64,000 nt of DNA from Norana najaformis (taxonomy: Eukaryota > Annelida > Clitellata > Crassiclitellata > Hormogastridae), in contig OZ029916.1 of assembly GCA_964023275.1 (NCBI GenBank), positions 30,037,087-30,101,086 on the forward strand, written 5' to 3'. Positions 10,987 to 21,632 of the stretch are shown here, piece after piece. The translations under genes and the position numbers were made by a program. Numbering within the stretch: position 1 is the first letter of the stretch; every line of letters begins with the position of its first letter. Below the pieces are notes generated by a model, which saw only the letters and a program-made list of their open reading frames with translations, did no database searches and was not told the origin of the DNA.

Positions 10987-11595
10987 ATGGTGATGGGTCG
11001 CAAGAGGAAACATTCCGAGTCCAATGATGTGGTGGCGCCATCAGGTGACAAATCGCCTGCAGCTGATTGTTCCGATCGATCCTCCTCAAAGGTAACAGGC
11101 GCCGACACGAGCGCACAGGCGTCGAACGATATCGTCTGCAGTTCTCTGCAGGACCAAGGACCGGCGTCGGCGGGGGCGGCGGCGGTGGAGAAGGTTCCAC
11201 TGCAGCGAAACGCGGCGAACGAGCGGGAGAGGGCGCGGATGAGGGTGCTGAGCAAGGCGTTCTCTCGGCTGAAGACGTCGCTTCCCTGGGTCCCGGCCGA
11301 CACGAAACTCTCGAAGCTCGATACTCTTCGTCTGGCGTCGTGTTACATCGCTCACCTGAGTCAGCTGCTGGCTGAGGACAGCGACGATCAACAGACGTCG
11401 TCTCCGATTCCTGGAGGAGGAAACAACAACTCGGCCACCATCTCGAGTTCTACCACCGCCGCCGCCGCCGCCATCACAGGCACCAACATCCATCCGCTGA
11501 ACTTGGTAAGTTACAATTTCCCCATTTTCCGATCTGAACTTATTATTCTTTAGCGCTATGCCTTTGTATAGCCAGGTCAAGGAATCAAACGTTGC

Positions 11596-11655
<60 letters not shown>

Positions 11656-14600
11656 GACAATTTATATAGCGCCGTAAAACGACCGAGGTCGAATAAAAGG
11701 GCGCTGCTGTACATTCACCAGTGCATTCAGCCGTCTTCCCTGTTCCTCTATTTCTCTGTACCCTAGTCCAATTCCTATGTAATAGATGCGGTTCAAATGC
11801 TAAACTTCTATTCTCTTCATATACCAGCCTATGTGAGGTCAACATTCGAAAACTAAACAGGTGCTGGAGCAGAATTTAGCTTAGATGATAACTGCATTAT
11901 TATAAGCTCAGTGCATCCTTATAGGCTTATGCTGAGTCCTGTTGAGAATTAAGATGGCGCTGTTAAAGAACCCTTTTCATGTAGGACAGTAGGACACTAT
12001 GATATTTTAGTCCATAGCTTTACTTCTCTTCAATTAGTTATCATCTTGCAAATGGTTATGTCATCAGAACATAAAACATTGCAACCCACGCGTAGTCATA
12101 ATTTGGACATTTATTGAGAACCGCATTATTGAATCTATTATGATAAACGATTTTAGGGCTGTAGGTCCTACGGGTTCCTTTGTTATAGCAAAGATTCAAC
12201 AGGATGCAGAAATACTGCATGAGTGGGGAAAGTCGATGATTGTCTATACAAGATTAGAGGAGATCTGCGAGATTTCAGAAAGATTAATTAGAGTAATTAG
12301 CCTTCAGAGTATTCTATGTTCAATTTTCACGAAAGTGATGAGATAAACGGATGAAACAACATGCGACCAAAACCTTAATTTTTCTGATCATGTCAGCAAT
12401 CCCTTCCGCTCTTGCTTCATGCATATCCGCGACCTCCGCAGAATCCGCAATACTTGACTTCAACCTGCATCTATACCACTGCCACATCCATTACATTACT
12501 TTCGCTCTTACTGTCACCAGAACCCCCAAACACCATCACATCACTCCTGCTCTGAAATCACTTCACTGGCTTAAAATACCTAAAAGAATAGAGTACATAG
12601 TCCTATCACTTACCTATACAACACTCTTCAAACCTCCCAACCCTCCGATCTTCGTCAGTTACAATGCAACTACTCCTTTCATCCAGCTTCTCTTCCGCCC
12701 GAACACTTCTTCACCCTCCCGTCATCTCATCCTTAAAATTTGGAAATCGTTTCATAGCCATAGATGCTCCACCCCTCTGGAATAAACTCCCACAAGAATT
12801 ACGACAATTACCTGACCCATTATACGAATTCACCAACACTTCACCTCTTGCAATTTCTGCTCTGGTCTTTCACTCAAAACTGAAAACACTCCTTTTCCAC
12901 AAATTCTATCCTGATTCTTCCTCTTCTCATTATCTCACTTTTCGGTTCAATTCCAAACGCCATCCATCATAACCGCCTGACTGTCTGCCTGCCTGACTCT
13001 TAGATCTTGACCTGGAACCAAAACCTTTTGCCTATCGATTTTGTTTTGATTGAGCGCCTGTGAATAAGCTGGTTCCCGAGACTTAGCTTTTCCTGGGCGC
13101 TGTGAAAATCCCGGGCTTACAATTACGATTGCTTCGGTTTCGTCTTAAAGTAGTCTTGATCTACTCTCATTAATTTTATATTGTCTATCCGTGCAGCAGA
13201 GTCTTTGCCTTCCTTTATTTCTCTTGCCTTCAAATCTTGCATCCAGTTTGTTGTTTTGGATCCGACGTCGTGCATTCTTCCCACATAACTATATTTTCAT
13301 CGGTTTCTTCATTGTAACGTGTTTTCTTGCAGAACTGTAAAACCAAGTTCCATCCATGGAAAGTCATATTGTTCCTTTTCTAATTCGTTGTAGTCATGCT
13401 ATTCCTGCAATTATCCGTAGACAACTTATTTCTGCTCTGAGAATTCTTTAGGTGGAGGTTGATTAGCAGTCGCTTGTAATGCGCTAAGGAATTAAGCGAG
13501 CCGGATTGTAGGTACATAGAGAGAGCTTTGGATGCAGAATTTCAGCGAACGACATGAAAGCGAGCGACCTTGTCTATTCCGGAAGGTGAAGGCGCTGCGT
13601 GCAATTGGATTTGACCCGTTGGCAGATTTCTTGACGGAATGGCAACAAACGCATTGGGTGAAGGCAGCTGAACAGTTGCACTTTCACTCTCTTTGGAAAA
13701 GTTTATTAAATAATACGAGCTTTACGAATCTCTTCAACTCTGAAATTCTTTAAAATGTGACAGGATAACCGGTTGAAGCAGAAGGAACTATAATTAATAA
13801 TGCTAATGGTTCCGTAGAGAAAAGTCTTCAAGACTCAGGATGCCAGTAACAGTTAATTTGGTTAAAGTTAAAATTAGATAACTTATTTTTCTGTTTAACT
13901 AAAATGCGCAGTTCTTCTTCCCTTTCTTCCTTTATTTTTGTCGTTTGTTTTTCCTTAATTCCTTTCGTCGGTCCTTTCTTCTTTTCTTCCTTTTATTCTT
14001 TCTCTTTTTTCTTCTTCTTCTATCCATCCATCCAACCAACCAAGTATCCATGCATCCATCCATCCAACAACCATCTTCCATCCATCTATCCATCCATCCA
14101 TCCTGCCTTCTTTCTTCTTGTCTTCGTTCCTTCGTTCCTTCGTTCCTTCGTTCCTTCGTTCCTTCGTTCCTTCGTTCCTTCGTTCCTTCGTTCCTTCGTT
14201 CCTGCGTTCCTTCGTTCCTTCGTTCCTTCGTTCCTTCGTTCCTTCCTTCCTTCCTTCCTTCCTTCCTTCCTTCCTTCCTTCCTTCCTTCCTTCCTTCCTT
14301 CCTTCAACTGTTCGTTCGTTCGTTCGTTCGCTCGTTCGTTCGTTCGTTCCTTCATTCCTTCTGTCGACCCACCAACCGACCCAAGTCACAAGTTGCTCTT
14401 AAGGGACTATGACATGGACCGTCTAGGGACCATGCAGCCGAATTCCTATGTTGGGTTAGGGCTGTTAACGGGGTTCATTACTTCTGTCTACGCCGGTGGT
14501 TGATTGCAGCTGCAGCCTGGCCTCATAAGACACGCAGATGGTGGAAACGTGAACGAATAAACTAAAGACCCCATAGACAGCCTCGATTTATTATCTGCGA

Positions 14601-16423
14601 GATAAACCATATGCAGCGCGAATATACACTCGGTGGGCCTATGTCAAATGTCAGTTCCCCGACATCCGTCGTCGTCGTCTGTATATGCGTATGTATATAA
14701 TAAACATGTATATGTATATGTACATGTGTACTGTAAATACAGCTGAGGTGTGAACCTAAATTAGGCAAATGCAGCGACAGTATCCAGATGTCCAGCGTGT
14801 ATGAATTCGTCAAGTAATTGTTCATCAAATGGAGCAGTAATAACAACAACAACAAAAGAGGAACTTTAATGCAGACGAAGTCAACGAGCGAAATGAGAGG
14901 TGTAAGTTATAATATACATTTTAGATACACACGTTTAAAGATAAATTGAACAGCCCACCTCTGACGCTCGCTTGCTCTGCTGCCGACTCGACAACAAATA
15001 TAATTGTTTGATGCGTATCCAGTTACACGCAGAATAACATCTGACCTCCCCAAGCCAGCTAAGTGCTTTAGATCATTGTCTCAATAATCTCACGAAAGGC
15101 AATCCGGCCGTTCGTAAGACGATAGAACCCCTCCTCAATCAACTCTTCTTCTCTAGTTTCCTCATTTCATTTGCTCCTCTCGGCTCTGTCTCTCTCTGTC
15201 TCTGTCTCTCTCTGCTCCTTTCTACGAGTCTAATTATTAATTTTTCTGCCCACCCAATTTTTCAACGCTCTAGTTTCCTTCACCTATCTTCTCTTCCCTG
15301 AATAGGAGAAGGCGAAGGTAAGCTCTTTGTTTTCGTATTTCGAACCGCATTCCTATTAAGTCTTCATCTTTGCTATGGATCTCCTATCACCATAGTATCC
15401 TTTCGCTCGTTGTCTTTCTTCTCTGCCCTTCGGTTGTTACCTCCCTCACTTCCTCTCTTTGTTGCAGTCCGCACTCTTTCGCTTTTACCTTTTCGCACCG
15501 CGGGCTCTACAGTTACATGTGATTATAACACATAAGATTATATATATATATATATAACGTTTATTTACTACTGCAATTATTGCGATTCTAACGGAGCAGT
15601 ATAGACCTATATGTGCGATTAAAGGTGGACTCCGTACGCGCACTATAGAGATTTCCCGCCTATCCTGCAGTTAGCAGTTGGCATCAACCAGTTACAGTCA
15701 TTTTATGTCTATATCCGTAATAAACGTTTAATATATTCGCCATCGTCTTGAGAAACTGTTAGATAAATATATAATATTGGAAGACCTTCATTTTGATTTG
15801 AACAAACACGAATTCTCAGGCCGCATGTGATTAAAGACAATTTGGTCTCCAACGATAACAATGTGTTATTTTGCCCCTAAAGTGTTCCTCCTTCTTTTCT
15901 CACAACTCCAATAACTTCTCTAGTGACTGGGCCTACTGTGCAATGTAATATACTACAATAGCCTATTTACTTCCATCAACTCTCTGGCATTAATGTGAGG
16001 TTAATATGATGCTGCAGTTGCTGCATGAAGTGCTCTACAACGTTAAGACGGAAACGTTGTGACGACATTGGTCTTTGACGTCATACTGCAGTTGCTGCTA
16101 TGGTTGATTGGGCATCTACAACTGGCTGCCTAAATCCATCCTTTCTAGTGGAGCTCATTTAGTACAGCCGGATTTATAAAGAAGCAGAGAAGTGTAAAAT
16201 AATATCAAAATTTATACCTAACAGTGTAGATATTAGACGATGGCTTGTTTCTGTTATTCAGACGTGGCCTTTCACCTTCAGCAGTCGCAATTCGTCGTCT
16301 ATGGGCGCCATATCATCATCGTCGTCGTCGTCAGTCGAGACCAGCAGAACGGCGCCACGAACTAACAATAACCATCCTACGAAATATCCGGCGCTAGATA
16401 AAGCGGAAGCCAGCAGTGCATGA
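10987..16423 (+). CDS. TCF21: bHLH transcription factor, TCF21/capsulin/musculin group
   Basis: Exon 1 is 10987-11505 and exon 2 is 16262-16423, joined in phase 0, giving 226 aa. The bHLH domain lies at about residues 73-129: the basic region includes [15 protein letters not shown] with the E-box-reading E-R-x-R core, then helix 1 ([14 protein letters not shown]), a short loop (ADTKLSKLD) and helix 2 ([16 protein letters not shown]). This is nearly the vertebrate TCF21/musculin sequence. Exon 1 ends in H-P-L-N-L at a GTAAGT donor; exon 2 starts T-W-P-F after an acceptor ending in tctgttattcag. The H-P-V-N-L/T-W-P-F junction matches TCF21 as I recall it. These factors act in the nucleus as E-protein heterodimers in mesoderm and visceral muscle. 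The ATG at 10987 was chosen because the longer frame opens only at GTG; 10993 is also possible. Unusual are the long Q/G/N/S/T/A-rich linker after the domain and the S-rich C-terminus, making it longer than human TCF21 (179 aa). The 4.76-kb intron holds a LINE and several satellites. Confidence 0.9.
11598..11715 (-). repeat. AAT microsatellite joined to a retroelement tail
   Basis: An AAT array (about 11598-11655) abuts tttatatagcgccgtaaaac. Read on the minus strand this is ggcgctatataaa followed by the ATT tail of a truncated retroelement, in the first intron of the TCF21-like gene. Confidence 0.7.
11716..12350. other. intron sequence, nothing recognised
   Basis: Part of the TCF21-like intron. 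No further exon or element seen. Confidence 0.35.
12360..13140 (+). mobile_element. 5'-truncated CR1/L2-like LINE in the TCF21-like intron
   Basis: Carries the last third of the reverse-transcriptase ORF and the 3' UTR. Blocks [32 protein letters not shown] and [10 protein letters not shown] are in at least two frames, ending in a stop near 12970, then gcctatcgattttgttttga and the gattac tail near 13130. It is in the same orientation as the host gene and clearly diverged from the intact copies (many substitutions and frameshifts), so it is an older insertion. Confidence 0.8.
13141..13980. other. intron sequence, nothing recognised
   Basis: Remainder of the TCF21-like intron between the LINE and the pyrimidine array. 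No supported feature. Confidence 0.35.
13985..14375. repeat. pyrimidine-rich tetranucleotide and octanucleotide array
   Basis: In order: T/C-rich lead-in, ATCC units (about 14022-14103), an 8-mer gttccttc array (about 14125-14240), pure CTTC units (about 14240-14305) and GTTC units (about 14308-14350). The purine and pyrimidine strands are strongly separated. Overlapping open frames in all phases encode only S-F-L-R or E-G-R-K-type repeats and are not genes. Confidence 0.9.
14376..16261. other. intron sequence before TCF21-like exon 2
   Basis: No further exon seen. A short TA run is at about 15538-15556. The last 30 bases form a pyrimidine-rich acceptor tract for exon 2. Confidence 0.35.
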
Positions 16424-16860
16424 GTGACTGGCAGCCGATTGAAGAGGATTTGCCCACGAGACGAGAACTAATATACGAGGCAAGCAAATAAAAGAGCATC
16501 CACCCAAACGAGACGATCTCCACTGTCGAGTTCAGTATGAATTCATGCATTAGAGAGCAGAAGTCTGTGACGATCTATGATTTGTGGCTGAGCGACAGAA
16601 TGGAGGAACAATGCTGTGTGGGTGAAATGACAGCAAATTATGAGGAAATTTCGATGAAATTTTGCGGTAAAGAACTCCGTTCATTAATTTAAAGCGACAC
16701 ATATATAGTTCATCCAAATGCTGCCACCTGCATTTAAAACCTTGTTTCCAGTGACGTAGGCTACGTGTACATATGAGTGCGTGAAAGCTATACAGATCGT
16801 TATTAATCAGATTGCAGTGTTAAACGAAAATATCAATCCTCACGATTCAAGGAATGTGTC
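16424..16860 (+). other. 3' UTR region of the TCF21-like gene
   Basis: Begins at the TGA of exon 2 (16421-16423). An AATAAA hexamer is at 16487-16492, only about 65 bp after the stop, and may or may not be used. The tandem duplication unit starts at the right edge. Confidence 0.4.
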
Positions 16861-18523
16861 TTAACTTTAGATTCTTTTTCCATGCTGGCGGCGATTATGC
16901 GGGCCCTACGTAGGCCTATGTGTAGGTAAATAAATAGACCTATATATATATCACCACCTTCTATATATGACGCCACCTTTAGAAATTGATAATGATTATT
17001 AATTGGTGATGGCTGATGATGAATGCTGCTTATGATGAATGGTGATTGTTGATTTTGATGATACGCTAGGTCACAAATGGCATTAAGATGATCAGAAAGT
17101 CAGAGGTGCCTAAGACCAACGATGCGCGGTTCCTCCACTTTGTGCCGATTATAATGCCCCTCTTTTTGGAGAGGAGTGCCATAAGTTTTGGTACAAACTT
17201 TATAGTGACGCAGTGAAGGCGCAATTGTGTCGACAACGGAAAGCATTTAGGGATATTGGTGGCATCAAAATCCAGAAATGGCTGCCACATATCGAATGTT
17301 CAAGAAACAGAATCTACTAAATTCTTCTATATCATGTGCATGTTATCTCTCCAGTTATCTTCACAGCAGACTGTTGTGTGCACAGGCGACAAAAAATAAC
17401 TTCCAGAACCCTACCGCCTTTGACCGATGAAACAGCAGGTATTTATAGTTATTACAATATACGAGCTATGTTGTCATGCATATTTCTAATTTGTAGGCCA
17501 TATATCTCTTCACTTGCCACCCTGGGCGCCTTTTACTACATCCGCCGCATTTTTGTTTTTCATCGTCTAAATACATAAATCGCTTACTGTCTCTGGAACT
17601 CTCCGGACGTAAACGTTAGCTCGGCAGAGTCCGTTTGGCCTCTACTTCTCGACTATAAGCTCATCTTTTCCTAGACTCGTTTCCTCCGTAGGCTGTTTTT
17701 GTGTGTTCTCGGATTTCCCTCTTGACTTTCGACCAGACATACCTTTGAATTTTACAAGCACAACCACTTTACGTAGCAGCGACCATCGACTGATATTTTG
17801 AGCATGATTGCAGTGGCGCCATAGAAGTTTACGGATTACTGTAATGCAAACAGAACAACCCAAACATCAAACAATTATGATACCTGCATTATGTATTTTA
17901 CTGATATATAATAATGAAGTCCATACGTGAGTTATGCCTTTCCTCCTTGCTACGAATAACGTCATTGCTACGTATATGGTTTCACTTACGTACTTTCTTT
18001 CTTATTCTTTTTCTTTCTTACTTTCTTTCTCGGGTACGATTAAATAAATTATTAATATTGCAAACTTTCTTTAAACCGCCGCGTTATCAGCTGCTTGGAG
18101 TTGAAGGGCTGAAGATAAACGCGATGCTGATTGCTCCTGAGACGAAGGCTGCCAGTGATGCGCAGACTTCAGACTGCCTGACGTGTAGATTGATTCGGAG
18201 TTTGTAGACAGAAACTACGTGTGAAGTTCCAAGTGACGTCCATTGCAACCAGGGCCGGATTAACCACTCGGCGGATCCCATGCAAACTCTACATGAGATC
18301 CATGCTGTTCTGCGAATGGATAAATGGGATGCCGTAGACACGGTCAAAACAAAGTGTGGTGCGATGGGTCACTGAAACACTAGGCTGCCCTGCTCAACTC
18401 AGTAGACAATTATGTACAATTGATAACTTTGATTCTGTAAATTTTGGAGGATTATATGGATAATATGAAATTATCTGTCTCAATTTCTTCTTATACTGAC
18501 AACATATATCTATGGCATGTAAT

Positions 18524-18563
18524 GTAATGCAGTGTAAAACTCTGATATCTTACACTGCATTAC
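18524..18563. repeat. short perfect inverted repeat
   Basis: gtaatgcagtgtaa (18524-18537) is repeated inverted as ttacactgcattac (18550-18563) with a 12-base loop. The right arm is the tail of the minus-strand LINE scrap, so the pairing may arise from a retrotransposon tail next to its own target. The same structure is in unit 2 at 23472-23511. Confidence 0.75.
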
Positions 18564-18737
18564 AAGCGCCACAGAAAAGTTGTGTCAGATAACCGTCTGA
18601 TACACCGGCGCTATAACAATTCAAGTCCGCAAAAATAGGTTGTGGGATCAGTTTCGGTGGCAGGTTAGAATCCGGTGGAACAGAATAGTTGAAAAGTTCG
18701 GTTTTCAGTCTGGAGTGAAACGACCCAGGAGAGATGA
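18550..18737 (-). mobile_element. minus-strand LINE C-terminal scrap
   Basis: A minus-strand frame gives SFHSRLKTELFNYSVPPDS, matching the C-terminal F-H-S-R-L-K-T-L-L-F-Q-K-S-Y-P-D-S of the intact plus-strand copy next to it. It ends in a ctgtggcgcttgtaatgc-type 3' region unlike that of the neighbour, so it is a different subfamily. It faces the 5'-truncated plus-strand LINE head to head. Confidence 0.65.
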
Positions 18738-21473
18738 GGGCGGAGGAAAGACAATGCATCAGTTACGCTTAAACTTCCTCACACAAATCTGACTATCTTT
18801 AATGTATATCGCCCTCCATCCTCCTCTTCATATTCAAGTCCTCCATCGGTCTTCCTGAAAGAATTTACCACCCTCCTCTCTACTGCCGCCACTACACCTC
18901 ATGAATTTCTGATTACAGGTGACTTCAATATACATGTCGATAACCCCTCTGACACATTTGCTTCTGAATTCCTCACCCTATTGTCCTCAACTAATCTGGT
19001 TCAACATGTCAAATTCCCCACCCACATTCACAATCACACACTTGACCTCATTATCACGTCATCGTTCTCCACTCTATCACCTGATATATCTTTCTCTTTT
19101 GACTCGCCATCTGATCATTACCCCATCTTTACATATCTTAACATTCTTCCGACACCACGTCCTGATCCTGTCTTTCATTCTTTTCGTCGCATCAGTTCAA
19201 TAAATATTGAAGCCTTCACACAAGATATATCCTGTTCTGATCTCGTGTTAAATCCACCCTCCTCCCTGAATGACCTTCTCTCTTCATATAACACCACTCT
19301 TTCCACTATCCTTGACAAGCATGCTCCTATTATTACCAAATCCCGTTCTCACTCTAACAATCCTTGGTTCAATTCCTATCTCCAGGCCTTCAAATCTTTC
19401 CGGCGACGCCTTGAGCGTGCCTATAAACGCACCAGGGATCCTCAACTTCTCTCTGCCCTTAAATCTGCCACAAATAAATACCATCGCCTTCTTACTGCAA
19501 CTAAACAAAGATTTTACTCCTCACTAGTTCGTTCTCGATCCTCTAGCCCTCGCCTTCTCTGGAAAACCATTAACCAGCTCCTCCATCGGAACTCATCTAG
19601 TCCACTTCCAAATTCTCTTCCGTCTTCTTCAATAGCCGACTCGTTCTGTTCTTTCTTTTCGAACAAAATTAGTACCCTCCGTCTCTCTCTTCAATCTCTA
19701 CTTTCCAAAACCTCCAACAATCCAGCTGCTGATGCTCCCTCTTCCACCTATGACAGTCCACCTTCCCCACCTCGATCCTCATTTTCTGCTTTTCAACCTA
19801 CATCAGAGACCGAAATACTAAATCTGCTAAAATCTCTCCCAAACAAACAATGTGAACTTGACCCTATACCTACCTCCTTATTGAAAGACTGTGCATCTGT
19901 CCTTGTTCCAATTATTACCAAAATAGTTAACCTCTCCCTCTCTACTGGAAATTTTCCCCTTCTTTTTAAACACTCTCTTGTTACCCCTCTTCTCAAGAAA
20001 TCATCTCTCGACAAGGAAATCCTTTCTAACTACCGGCCTGTTTCTAACCTGACTTTCATCTCCAAATTAACTGAACGGATTGTCCTCTCTCGAATCAATA
20101 ACTATTTAGCTTCTAACTCACTCATTAACCCACACCAGTCTGGTTTTACTAAACGCCACTCAACCGAAACTCTGCTGACATCTCTCTACAACAAGCTTGT
20201 TTCTGCCATTTCTCATCAACAGGTTTCTTGCCTCTGTCTCCTCGATATCTCTGCAGCCTTCGACACCATAGATCACAATATCTTACTCCACCGACTTTCA
20301 ACCTGGTTTGGTTTTGCTGACACTGCTCTCCTATGGATACAGTCTTATCTCTCCTCCCGCTCTTTCTCTGTTAAAACTTCGGAAGCCTCTTCTAAGTCAT
20401 GCCCTCTTACTTGCGGAGTTCCACAAGGCTCCGTTCTTGGACCTCTTCTGTTTATCCTCTACACTACCCCACTCAGTTCACTCATTAAAGCATCCTCCGT
20501 TGACCATCACCTCTATGCTGATGACACCCAACTATTCATCTCTTTCTCTCCAAATTGTTTCAATGAATCTACAGATCATCTTCTTTGTGTGGTTAAACAA
20601 ATCTCCTCTTGGATGACATCTAATCTCTTATGCCTGAACCCATCTAAAACTGAATTCATACTTATAGGCCTACGTGACCAGCTGAAGAAAATTCCTGACT
20701 CCTCTATCTCCCTCAGCCTGGACTCTGCCTCCACCCACACCTTTAATACTAACTCCTCTGTCCGTAATTTAGGTGTTATTTTCGACCAGAACCTTACTTT
20801 TTCTGATCATATCAGCCATCTTTCCCGCTCTTGCTTTATGCATATCCGCGACCTTCGCAGAATCCGTCCTATGCTTGACTTCAAAACCGCATCTATCATT
20901 GCCACATCCATAGTCCATGCAAAACTTGATTACTGCAATTCACTTTTCCTCAATATTGACACAATCCAGATAAATCGCCTACAAGCTATCCAGAATGCTC
21001 TCGCACGTGCTGTCACCAAAACCCCCAAATACCATCACATCACCCCTGTTCTCAAATCACTGCACTGGCTTAAAATACCAGAACGAATAGAGTACAAAGT
21101 CTTATCCCTCACCTACAACACACTTCAATCCTCCCAACCCTCCTATCTTCGTCAATTATTTACTATCCAACCACTCCGTTCAACCCGCTCCTCATCTGTC
21201 CTAACACTTCTTCGCCCTCCCGTCACCTCATCCTTAAAATTTGGAAATCGCTCCATAGCCATAGCTGCCCCACCCCTTTGGAATAAACTCCCGCCAGAAT
21301 TGCGACAGTTGTCTGGTCAATCATACGAACTCACCAACACTTCACCTCTTTCAGTTTCTGCGCAGGTCTTTCACTCAAGACTGAAAACACTTCTTTTCCA
21401 GAAATCTTATCCTGATTCTTCCTCTTCCTTTTGTCTCTCTTCTCGCTTCAGTTTCAAACAGCATCCACCGTAG
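18738..21473 (+). CDS. CR1/L2-like LINE ORF2, endonuclease part plus reverse transcriptase, copy 1
   Basis: Open from about 18738 to the stop at 21471-21473, roughly 900 codons, with no frameshift. The element proper appears to begin near 18765, inside the endonuclease domain: L-T-I-F-N-V-Y-R-P-P and ITGDFNIHVDN are the end of an APE-type endonuclease, so the catalytic N-terminal half is missing. Reverse-transcriptase motifs follow: NYRPVSNLTFISKL, LLDISAAFDTIDH (motif A, near 20240), GVPQGSVLGPLLF (motif B, near 20420) and LYADDTQLF (motif C with the Y-A-D-D aspartates, near 20513). A C-terminal domain with [13 protein letters not shown] is typical of this clade. The 3' UTR reaches the ATTACG tail at about 21605-21630. 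The polymerase looks intact, so insertion was recent, but without a complete endonuclease it should not be autonomous. The exact clade (CR1, L2, Rex1-like) needs a phylogeny. Confidence 0.85.
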   Translation, partial: GRRKDNASVTLKLPHTNLTIFNVYRPPSSSSYSSPPSVFLKEFTTLLSTAATTPHEFLITGDFNIHVDNPSDTFASEFLTLLSSTNLVQHVKFPTHIHNHTLDLIITSSFSTLSPDISFSFDSPSDHYPIFTYLNILPTPRPDPVFHSFRRISSINIEAFTQDISCSDLVLNPPSSLNDLLSSYNTTLSTILDKHAPIITKSRSHSNNPWFNSYLQAFKSFRRRLERAYKRTRDPQLLSALKSATNKYHRLLTATKQRFYSSLVRSRSSSPRLLWKTINQLLHRNSSSPLPNSLPSSSIADSFCSFFSNKISTLRLSLQSLLSKTSNNPAADAPSSTYDSPPSPPRSSFSAFQPTSETEILNLLKSLPNKQCELDPIPTSLLKDCASVLVPIITKIVNLSLSTGNFPLLFKHSLVTPLLKKSSLDKEILSNYRPVSNLTFISKLTERIVLSRINNYLASNSLINPHQSGFTKRHSTETLLTSLYNKLVSAISHQQVSCLCLLDISAAFDTIDHNILLHRLSTWFGFADTALLWIQSYLSSRSFSVKTSEASSKSCPLTCGVPQGSVLGPLLFILYTTPLSSLIKASSVDHHLYADDTQLFISFSPNCFNESTDHLLCVVKQISSWMTSNLLCLNPSKTEFILIGLRDQLKKIPDSSISLSLDSASTHTFNTNSSVRNLGVIFDQNLTFSDHISHLSRSCFMHIRDLRRIRPMLDFKTASIIATSIVHAKLDYCNSLFLNIDTIQINRLQAIQNALARAVTKTPKYHHITPVLKSLHWLKIPERIEYKVLSLTYNTLQSSQPSYLRQLFTIQPLRSTRSSSVLTLLRPPVTSSLKFGNRSIAIAAPPLWNKLPPELRQLSGQSYELTNTSPLSVSAQVFHSRLKTLLFQKSYPDSSSSFCLSSRFSFKQHPP

Positions 21474-21632
21474 CCGTCCGACTGTCTGAGTGCCTGACTC
21501 CTGGATCTTGACCCTTTTGCCTATCGATTTTGTTTTGACTGAGCGCCTGTGAATAAGCTGGTTCCCGCGACTTAGCTTTCGTTGAGCGCTGTAGAAATTT
21601 CGAGATTACGATTACGATTACGATTACGAATG
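21474..21632 (+). mobile_element. 3' UTR and ATTACG tail of LINE copy 1
   Basis: Reference for the LINE 3' end used in this annotation: gcctatcgattttgttttga, gagcgcctgtgaataagctg, gttcccgcgacttagctttc, gttgagcgctgtagaaattt, then gagattacg with three further attacg units. The blocks between 21500 and 21600 recur in more than a dozen truncated copies. The same sequence ends unit 2 at 26422-26580. Confidence 0.8.

Noticed and set aside
13904..14503. Overlapping long frames rich in S-F-L-R or E-G-R-K
   Set aside because: All frames are open because the DNA is a pyrimidine repeat; it lies in an intron.
17066..18347. Frames of 70-97 codons in the duplicated units
   Set aside because: Each occurs twice only because the whole block is duplicated, and none has recognisable domains. 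Conservation between the copies is therefore not evidence of coding.
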